DNA of 64,000 nt. Source: Aegilops tauschii subsp. strangulata. Its lineage: Eukaryota; Streptophyta; Magnoliopsida; Poales; Poaceae. Below are positions 55,756 through 64,000 of this stretch, in pieces. Every line of letters begins with the position of its first letter. The stretch's first letter is position 1. The notes below the pieces were generated by a model. It was not told the origin of the DNA. It did no database searches and saw only the letters and a program-made list of their open reading frames with translations. The stretch covers positions 155,745,148-155,809,147 of the forward strand of contig NC_053040.3 in the NCBI RefSeq assembly GCF_002575655.3, given 5' to 3'. Both the position numbers and the translations under genes were made by a program.

Positions 55756-58513
55756 TGTAACATCCCAAAATTCTAAATTTTGGAATGTTATAATAAATAG
55801 ATAGATTTGATTGTTTGTTTGATTGTTGTGTGATTGATTGACTGAAAGTGAGTGAATTCGAAACTTTTTGAAAGTTAAATGAGAGGGAATAAAAGGACTT
55901 CCCCAAACTTTCATTTTGCATTTATGATCTCTGGGAATTCAAATTCTTTTCAAAAACATAACCCTGGAGAGAAGATGACATGACTTCTTCCATTTAAAGA
56001 AATGAAAAGGGTTTTAGAGAATATTTGAATTTCGTTGGGAAATATTTCAAATTCAGAAACTTCAAGCAACTCAATGATTTTCATGCGGGAAGATAAAATG
56101 ACTTCTTCAAAACATATGAAATATGAGTTGGGAGTTTAAAAGGATCAAATTCAAAGTCCTTTTGAAATTATTTTCAATTTGGAATTATTTGGGTTTTATT
56201 CAAATTATTTTTCTCCAAAAATAAAATATATGGAAATTAGGGTAAAATGATTCCCTACATCAGAAAATTGGAGAGAAATAAATTTGAATTAATTTTGGTA
56301 TTTGAAAATGATTTTATTGGGTTTTATTGTAGCAGTAGCACTGTTTGATTTATTCAAATTTCTGTAGAATTTATTTGGTGCTAGAAAAATGTTCAGGTTT
56401 TAGAAAATAATTTTCTGAAATTTTTGATATATTATATGCCTAGGTTCTATTTTATTTTATTTTGCTTTATTCTATTTTTCGTTGTGTTTAAAAAAAACTT
56501 CCGAGCCGACTGGGCCGGCCCAGCACCCAGCCAGGCCGCGGCTCAGCCCGCCCAGCCCCGCGCGTCCCCGACCTCCGCCCGGACTCCGGCTCCCACACGC
56601 CAACCGCCGCCGCCGCACCTCGTTGTCGCCGGAGGTAGCCGCCGCCGCCTCGGTTTACGCAAGAAAACCAAACGTTTTTTTCTAAACCCTAGATCCGGTT
56701 TGGTTTGTTTTTTTTCGGTTTAGTTATTTAGCGAACGCCCGTTCGTACGTTCGTTTTAACGAACGGTTTTCACCGTTTAGCCGCAGACAGCGAACGTTCG
56801 TTCGTTAGCCTGTTCGTCAGTTTATCTTTTTCTCGGATTTTCCGCGATTATTTTCGATCGCGATTTCTGATCCGATTTTCGTTTTAGTTTAACTTTTCGC
56901 TCGTTTATCGGAGTCAGGCAATTCAAGCGCCTATAGTTTCATCTCGAAGCCCTCTTTCTGTTTAACCAACTTAAACAAGATTTTGCTACTGTAAAATTTG
57001 ACTTTAGTCCAGAATAGTAAACGAAGCTTGTTTCTTTCGCCGTTTGAGTTTTGTTGCTTCGTTTGATTTGATTCTTTTTGCAAACCGGAGTCCCTAAGTT
57101 GAACTTTCTGGTTAGATTCTCTTATTTGAGTTTTACCCGTGCCCTTGCTTGATTGCTTATTGTATGCTTGTTTGTTTGCGATAGAGTGCCCGGAGTGTGA
57201 AGCGTGCTACTACGAGTCTCTAGGTTTTGCGGATCATCAGCAAGGCAAGTAACACTTTGATCATACCTCTTTACTACCCAGTTTTATTGCATTAGATCTA
57301 TCCTCAAACATTTGCATGGTTAGGATCTGAATTAAATTGTGGGTTTGGGAAGTAGATGAGGTAGTACCTATTCACCTGTTTATTATCAAACCTATGGGAG
57401 TTACTTCTACGTTGCTTATATTGCTATGCTATGCTCGTAGACGTGGATTGGGTTTGAGTGTATTCATGATAGATGTGAGTATTCTTAATTAATGGTTAAC
57501 TTAAGGTGGCAACTTTAATACACATCTGGGTGGATTGAGGCACCTGGGGAATTCCAGTGATTGCCTGTATTTTTTGGAAATCCCGGGGTACCGTGTGATT
57601 CTCCTATGGACTGCCACCCAGGCTCAAAGGGATCATAAGATTATTCATGCTAGAAACTTCCGTGTGCAGCCACATGCGATTATGGGCTCTGGCATAGTTG
57701 AGTAAGTTGTGGGAAACCTTTCCATGATGGGCTAGCAGATGTAGGGGATTGTAGGTGTACATGCCTATCTATCGGTTAAGGGGACCTCTTCGGAAAGACT
57801 GTGTCTCGGTCATCTGTTTCTCAAACATCATGTAGTGCGAGAAATCAAACAGAGGAGATCGAGTCTTGTGGGGAAAAGTGCACAAACCTCTGCAGAGTGT
57901 ACAAACTAATCATGATTAGCCTTGTCCCCGGTTATGGACATCTTGAGTATCTGGTTCTTGGATTATCATGTTGATCTCATCACTCTATAATTAATTTTTT
58001 GGGTTGTTAAAGATTACTTTTAATTGGGATTGAGATGGGGTTTACCATTCTCAATGTTTTTCAACAAACTTTGTAGTTAAATAAAATATATTCCTTTGCA
58101 GTAGGGAAAAATTGGCTTTTCGCAAAAACATTATAACCATAAAGCTTTTCCACCAACCAAATATGCATGTAGTGATAGCCATTATTCATCATAATCCGAT
58201 GGTGTGAATTTGCCAGTACATTCAATGTACTGACCCTTTGTGGCTGCAACGTCTCATGTTGCAGGAATCTTACGACGAGTAAGTGATATGTTAGGGTTAC
58301 GATTTCTACACTCAACTTTGCCGTTGGTGTTGATGGGAATCCACAACCTTGTTGTTACTTCCGCTATTTGGATTGAGGTAATAATATTTTACGTTACTTT
58401 ATACATGTGATTTACCTCTGTTATAAATCCTCGAGTACTGTGTGTGTCAGCATACCGATCCAGGGATGACACTTAAGCACAGAGACTTGACCGTCTGAGG
58501 TCGGGTCGCTACA
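55756..58513 (+). repeat. Solo LTR related to the 15174-25925 chromovirus (2758 bp)
   Basis: Starts TGTAACATCCC and ends GGTCGCTACA, with TSD GGTAT and no internal domain. It shares with the LTRs of the minus-strand element the palindrome cluster (56735-56815), the donor-like AAGGCAAGT (57242-57250) and the hairpin (58245-58263), but the U3 part differs, so it may be a sister family. Confidence 0.85.
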
Positions 58514-58518
58514 GGTAT
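58514..58518. repeat. TSD GGTAT (right)
   Basis: Exact partner of 55751-55755. Confidence 0.88.
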
Positions 58519-59708
58519 GTTGCAACATGTGATTTGTGCCAGAGAGTTAAGGCGGAACATCATAGACCAGCAGGTTTGGTACAGCCATTGCCTATACCTG
58601 ATTGGAAGTGGGATGAGATTGGTATGGATTTCATTACAGGTTTACCCAGGACTCGGACAGGTTATGATTCTATTTGGGTAGTTGTTGATCGTTTAACTAA
58701 AGTTGCTCACTTCATCCCGGTAAAGACTACTTATACCAGTGCTCAGCTAGCAAAGATTTATATGTCTAAAATTGTTTGTCTGCATGGAGTTCCAAGGAAG
58801 GTAGTGTCTGATAGAGGTACTCAGTTCACATCCAAATTCTGGCGTCAGTTGCATGAATCCTTGGGCACCAGGCTGGAATTCAGTACAACTTTCCATCCAC
58901 AAACAGATGGGCAGACAGAGAGGGTAAATCAGATTTTGGAGGATATGTTGAGAGCTTGTGCTTTGGACTATGGGTCCAGTTGGGATGATAATTTACCTTA
59001 TGCAGAGTTCTCATATAATAACAGTATTGTATGGGTCCATTTGAGGTATTGTATGGTAGAAAGTGCAGGACACCGTTGATATGGGATGAGGTTGGAGAGC
59101 GTCAGTTCTTTGGACCAAACTTGATCAGAGATGCTGAGGAGAAGGTCAAGTTGATTCGTGACAGGCTGAAGATAGCACAGTCCAGGCAGAAGAGTTATGC
59201 TGATGCAAAACGTAAGGAGGTGACATATGAGGTAGGAGACCGTGCATATCTTAGAGTTTCACCACTCCGTGGAATTAAGAGGTTTGGAATCAAGGGTAAG
59301 TTAGCACCACATTTTGTGGGGCCTTACAAGCTCTTGGAGCGTAGAGGAGAGGTAGCTTATCAGCTAGAGTTGCCAGAATCCTTGTCAGGAGTTCATGATG
59401 TGTTTCATGTATCTCAGTTGAAGAAGTGTCATGCAGAGATGATGGATGTTCCATTGAGGGACACAGTGCCACTTGAGGCAATTCAGTTGAAGAGTGATTT
59501 GACATATGAGGAGAAGCATGTTAAGATTCTGGAGACAGCAGAGAGAGTTACTCGTACTAAGACAATTAAGTTATGCAAGGTTCAATGGGATCATTATACA
59601 GAGGAGGAAGCTACCTGGGAACGAGAGGAAGATCTCAGGCAGGATCACCCACACCTATTTGCTAGCCAGCCTGAATCACGAGGGCGAGATTCATCTAAAG
59701 GGGGGTAG
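58519..59708 (+). pseudogene. pol: Chromovirus integrase and chromodomain, body 2, part 3
   Basis: [34 protein letters not shown] and the chromodomain are present. Near 59024 a short stretch found in body 1 (about 36675-36703) is replaced by an unrelated shorter one, with a frame change; the rest is open to TAG 59706-59708, which overlaps the PPT. Confidence 0.9.
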
Positions 59709-59711
59709 GTT
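59673..59711 (+). promoter_or_regulatory. PPT and hairpin, body 2
   Basis: GAATCACG (59673-59680), AGGG, CGAGATTC (59685-59692): one mismatch relative to the other two copies; then TCATCTAAAGGGGGGTAGGT before the LTR. Confidence 0.7.
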
Positions 59712-62601
59712 TGTAACATCCCAATTTTCCTAAATTAGGATGTTAATAGATTATACATATGCATCTCATATTTTTCTATGCATTTTTCCTTTTTCAGAAT
59801 ATTCAAATCATTATGCAACAAAAAGGCAATTTATTGGAGTGGAGATAACATGACTTCTCCCCTATTTTAAAAATGTTCATAATGTGCATAATATTATTTC
59901 CAGTTCATCTGATATTCTCTGGTAGTTTTTAAAGTCGCCAACGTATTTTATTTGACTGTTTTGTTGCTGTTGTGTGGCCTATTCCATAAAATGAATTTTC
60001 AAAAATTGCATTAGGTGAGGAAATAGTGTTCCTGTAGTTTATGTTAGTAGTATACATTTTAATGTGTGTCTACGTATTTTTATTTAGTTTTTATACTGTT
60101 GTTTTATTTTTAGTTATTTAGTGATGTAGTTTTCGTTAAAGTGAAAAAAACACAACACGCAGCGCACTGGGCAGCCCAACGCCCGCGGCCCAGCACCCCA
60201 GCGCAGCAGCGCACCTGCGCGGCCCACCCAGCCGACCGCCCGAAGCGGTACGCTGCACGCACGCACGCCCCGCGCCTTCAGCCGCTGCCAGCGGACCCCA
60301 CCCCGCGCCCCTGTTTCTTCACCGAGCCGGACGCCGCGCGCACGCCGAGGCCGAGCCCGACTCGACCCCGCGTCCTGGTCCACCTCGAGCGCCGCTGACC
60401 CGTCGTACGCGAGCCCAACTGCTCGAGAGACCCCGCATCCCCTCCTCGATCTTCTGCGTCGCCGCATGCTCTGGTTAGGGAGAAACGCATCTCGTCTTGG
60501 AGCTCCGCCGACCGCCGCCGTTCGCCGGTCGTTGCTGTCGCCGTAAGAACTTGCAGAGCTCAGCCGCTTGCACCCTTCAATTCCCCACTCGACGCCGAAC
60601 TCTTTTGACACCCCGGGAAACCCTGCAGAGCACTAGGACGCCGCCGCCACCGATGTCTGCCGCCGCCGGAGCTCTTCCGGTTCACCCCGCCACCGCAGCC
60701 GCAGAGGAGGTCCTCGCCGTCGTCGAACACCACCACTGCCTCCGCCACTCAACGCCGCACCCGTCCACCCCCTCAAATTCGCCGGAGACCCGCCGAAGAA
60801 GCTCCACCGCCGACGCCCGAGACCGCCGCTGACGTTCCTCTGTTTCCGGTGAGCACGCACGCGCAGGAGTTTTTCCACCAATCCCGTGCTGCCACGTGGC
60901 AGTGCTACAGGACACGCACAGAAGTCGCTATAGTCCAGATGTTTTCTGTTGCTTTTCTTTTTGTTTTATTTTCAGATTTTCAACTAGCTATATCTTTTAG
61001 TCTGTAGCTCCAATTTAGATAATTTTTTTCCTATGCACTCACAAAAACCAGCACTTTATCACAGTACCAAAATCTCACATGTTTGCACTTTTCAAATTTG
61101 AATTCGTTCGAGTTTGAATTAAATCTTCCGGAGGCCGTAACTTTCAAACCGTTTATCGGAATCGAGTGTTTCTTTTTGCGTTGTGACCATAGTGCAATTT
61201 AGGTGCTGTTAAGCTTCTGTTGTTGAGTTTTAAAATGTTTTTCTTGTTGTTGGTTTTGTTTTGGTTCTATTCGTGTTCCGGTGATTTATTTTTTCAATTG
61301 TGTGAAACGTGTAGATTATCCGGAGTGCCACACGAGCTATTGTCAGGAGTGTGACCTTTTGAACCAGAACCAAGGCAATTACATGTTGATCATCCTTTAC
61401 CTATTGTTTTCCTATGCATTGTAGTATATATCACACTATAACTTTATGCATTATAGGATTGTTATATTTTGAGCTATGCTGTTGAGCTATCTTCCCATCT
61501 TTGCAAATCGTGGTAGTTGTAGTTTGCTGTGCTTTGTAGACGGGGGTGGTTCGTGTGTTCATTGAGCTTATGTGAGGATTATATATATAACAAATTGAGT
61601 AGTAATTAAGGATTTAACTCACCTCTGGGCGGAACTGGTATTGATGGGTGGTTTCAAGAACATCATGGTTTATACCCTCTGAATGTAAGTGGACGGCCGC
61701 CCAGGCTCAAAAAGATCAGACAGACTTAGTGACTAGTAGCTTCCATGCGCAACCACTAGCTAAATGGGCTCTGGCTTAGTTGAGTAGGTTGTGGGATCCT
61801 CGCCCAGGTAAACTAGCAGATGTAGATATGAGTAGGTGTACCGGCTGCCGGGGGTGGAGGTGACTGCTTCTGAAAGACTTCGTCTCAATCTTCGGGTTGA
61901 GTCTAGTGGGTAAAGTGTGCAAAACTCTGTAGAGTATTAAAACTAATCATGATTAGCCGTGTCCCCGGTTATGGGCAACTTTGAGCAACCATGCCATTAC
62001 AGTTGTTGGATGATCTTGACAGAGTTGACACTTAATAATATTTGTGGGGAAACTTAATAAAGGGTAGGTTGGAGTTGATTTTGCCAACTCAACCTTGTGT
62101 ATTTAATTGTAGTAATAAAAGAACAAAATAAAAATTTGACTATTAGGTAGTTATTAGAAAAAATCAGCTTTCTGCAAAAATAAGCCCTCAAGCCTTCCTT
62201 TTGTTATACTATGCATATACATGTAGGTCTGCTTTATTATTACTCCTGTGTAACTTGCCAATACATTCCAAGTATTGACCTATATGGCTGCAACGTCTCA
62301 TCTTGCAGGATATTCAGACGAAGAGTAAGGTACCGTTAGGGCCGCGAGTCTGCACTCAGCATCGCCAGTGGGCTATGATGGGACTCGTCGTTATTTTCTG
62401 CTACTTTCCGCTGTTTGATTGAATAAAGCTAGCCAAGTGCTATGCAGATTGTTTTATTTTATACATTCTGGATCATACATTGTAATAAATGATGCACTTG
62501 CTATTCTGGTATTCATCTATACTGTGTGTGCTAGCGAGTTCGATCCAGGGACTAGCACGGTAAGCACAGAGACTCAAATCCTTCGAGGTTTGGTCGTTAC
62601 A
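59712..62601 (+). repeat. Chromovirus LTR 3 (2890 bp)
   Basis: TGTAACATCCC to CGTTACA. The donor-like site has lost a G (AAGGCAATTAC, about 61372) and the hairpin arm is CTTGCA instead of GTTGCA (62289-62307). Confidence 0.88.
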
Positions 62602-63743
62602 TTCGCCCTGGAAAAAATCAGAAGGAAGCTTTCGGGAGAAACACCGCCGCCATGAGGCGGAACCTGGCGAAACCAATCTATTGCTCCGGCAGAGCTGTTC
62701 TACCGGGGAAACATCCCTTCGGGAGGGGGAAATCATCACCATCGTCATCACCAACGATCCTTTCATCGGGAAGGGGTCAATCTCCATCAACATCTTCACC
62801 AGCATCATCTCCTCTAAAACTCTAGTTCATCTCTTGTATCTGATCTTTGTCTCAAAACCTCAGATTGGTACCTGTGGGTTGCTAGTAGTGTTGATTACTC
62901 CTTGTAGTTGATGCTAGTTGGTTTATTTGGGGGAAGATCATATGTTCAGATCCTTTATGCATATTAATACCCCTCTGATTATGAACATGAATATGATTTG
63001 TGAGTAGTTACTTTTGTTCCTGAAGACATGGGAGAAGTCTTGCTATAAGTAGTCATGTGAATTTGGTATTCGTTCGATATTTTGATGAGATGTATGTTGT
63101 CTTTCCTCTAGTGGTGTTATGTGAATGTCGACTACATGACACTTCACACCATTATTTGGGCCTAGGGGAAGGCATTGGGAAGTAATAAGTAGATGATGGG
63201 TTGCTAGAGTGACAGAAGCTTAAACCCTAGTTTATGCGTTGCTTCGTAAGGGGCTGATTTAGATCCATATGTTTCATGCTACGGTTAGTTTTACCTTAAT
63301 ACTTATTTTGTAGTTGCGGATGCTTTCAATAGGGGTTAATCATAAGTGGGATGCTTGTCCAAGAAAGGGCAGTACCCAAGCACCGGTCCACCCACATATC
63401 AAATTATCAAAGTAACGAATGCGAATCATATGAGCGTGATGAAAACTAGCTTGGCGATAATTCCCATGTGTCCTCGGGAGCATTTTCCTTCATATAAGAG
63501 TTTGTCCAGGCTTGTCCTTTGCTACAAAAAGGATTGGGCCATCTTGCTGCACCTTATTTACTTTTACTACTTGTTACCCGTCACAAATTACCTTATCACA
63601 AAACTATCTGTTACCGATAATTTCAGTGCTTGCAGAGAATACCTTACTGAAACCGCTTGTCATTTCCTTCTACTCCTCGTTGGGTTCGACACTCTTATTT
63701 ATCGAAAGGACTACGATAGATACCCTATACTTGTGGGTCATCA
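62602..63743 (+). repeat. Athila-like 5' LTR, part 2
   Basis: Resumes after the tandem chromovirus (TSD TTCGC 62602-62606) and ends GGGTCATCA at 63743; start TGATA... at 29168 and end ...TCATCA are inverted. Carries the CGTTGGGTTCGACACTCTTA block shared with the LTR ending at 28624. Confidence 0.82.
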
Positions 63744-63754
63744 AGACTCTTTTC

Positions 63755-63771
63755 TGGCGCCGTTGCCGGGG
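63755..63771 (+). promoter_or_regulatory. PBS complementary to tRNA-Asp
   Basis: TGGCGCCGTTGCCGGGG, 11 bases after the LTR end; a tRNA-Asp PBS is typical of Athila-lineage elements. Confidence 0.82.
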
Positions 63772-63849
63772 AGTGAAGCGCCTTTGGTAAGTGGAATTTG
63801 GTAAGGAAAATTTTATATAGTGTGCTGAAATTTACTGTCACTTGTTACT

Positions 63850-64000
63850 ATGGAAAGTAATCCTTTGAGGGGCTTGTTCGGGGTATCTTCACCCCGACCA
63901 GTAGAGCAAAGAGTTGCTCCTCAACCTACTGAAACCTACTGAAAATGTTTACTTTGAAATTCCTTCGGGTATGATAGGGAAACTGCTAGCTAATCCTTTT
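63850..64000 (+). pseudogene. gag: Athila-like gag start, broken, runs off the window
   Basis: ATG 63850 (MESNPLRGLFGVSS). A perfect 10-bp tandem duplication (CCTACTGAAA at 63925-63934 and 63935-63944) shifts the frame and brings a TGA within about 30 codons; the other frame continues to the edge. Most of gag lies beyond the window. Confidence 0.7.

Larger units (their letters stand above)
29546..62601 (+). mobile_element. Tandem chromovirus: LTR-body-LTR-body-LTR
   Basis: Three LTRs in direct orientation (29546-32440, 37372-42892, 59712-62601; each about 2.9 kb without the nested solo LTR) alternate with two internal regions (32441-37371, 42893-59711). A single TSD pair flanks the whole. 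Each body has an iMet-type PBS, gag, protease, RT, integrase, chromodomain and PPT. The family is related to, but distinct from, the chromovirus at 15174-25925 and lacks its extra ORF. Nested inside are 38727-41348, 44860-53995 and 55756-58513. Confidence 0.88.

Noticed and set aside
59024..59040. Short replaced stretch in the body 2 integrase as a functional variation
   Set aside because: It replaces conserved codons and shifts the frame; simplest as a deletion with filler sequence in a dead copy.

Overview
The window looks like intergenic DNA of a large grass genome, most likely Triticeae (wheat, barley, rye or Aegilops). I found no host gene, rRNA, tRNA or CRISPR array. Almost every base belongs to nested LTR retrotransposons, recognised by their protein motifs, LTR ends (TG...CA), primer-binding sites (PBS), polypurine tracts (PPT) and target-site duplications (TSD). 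Lineage names (Sirevirus, Tat, Tekay, Athila) come from protein and PBS features; no database was searched.

Layout, left to right. (1) 1-9987: 3' part of a Sirevirus-type Ty1/copia element, with a pol pseudogene, an internal promoter-like region, a broken env-like third ORF, repeated PPT-like motifs and a 1.5 kb 3' LTR. (2) 9988-13583: 3' part of a Tat-lineage Ty3/gypsy element, with an antisense gene and a 3' LTR. (3) 13584-14087: fragment of another LTR. (4) 14088-15173 and 25926-28624: 3' non-coding region and 3' LTR of an Athila-like element. It is split by (5) 15174-25925, a complete Tekay-like chromovirus on the minus strand (TSD ACCGT), which carries an extra intact 244-codon ORF upstream of gag. 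(6) 28625-29167: copia (Angela/BARE-like) pol fragment. (7) 29168-29545 and 62602-64000: 5' LTR, PBS and gag start of a second Athila-like element, which runs off the right edge. Its LTR is split by (8) 29546-62601, a second chromovirus family in an unusual LTR-body-LTR-body-LTR arrangement bounded by one TSD (TTCAC/TTCGC). Three later insertions lie inside it: a solo Sirevirus LTR (38727-41348, TSD ATCAC), a pol-less Tat-lineage element (44860-53995, TSD GGGGG) and a solo LTR related to element 5 (55756-58513, TSD GGTAT).

How the parts relate. gag-pol regions provide or once provided capsid, protease, reverse transcriptase, RNase H and integrase. Nearly all carry nonsense codons or frameshifts, so this looks like a graveyard of inactive copies. 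The main exceptions are the intact extra ORF of element 5 and a long open gag/pol stretch (33386-37393).

The most interesting signals are the extra ORF with strong 3' splice sites before both its own ATG and the gag ATG; the intron-bearing antisense gene with its own TATA box in the Tat-type element; the three-LTR tandem chromovirus; and short hairpins conserved between LTRs of different families.
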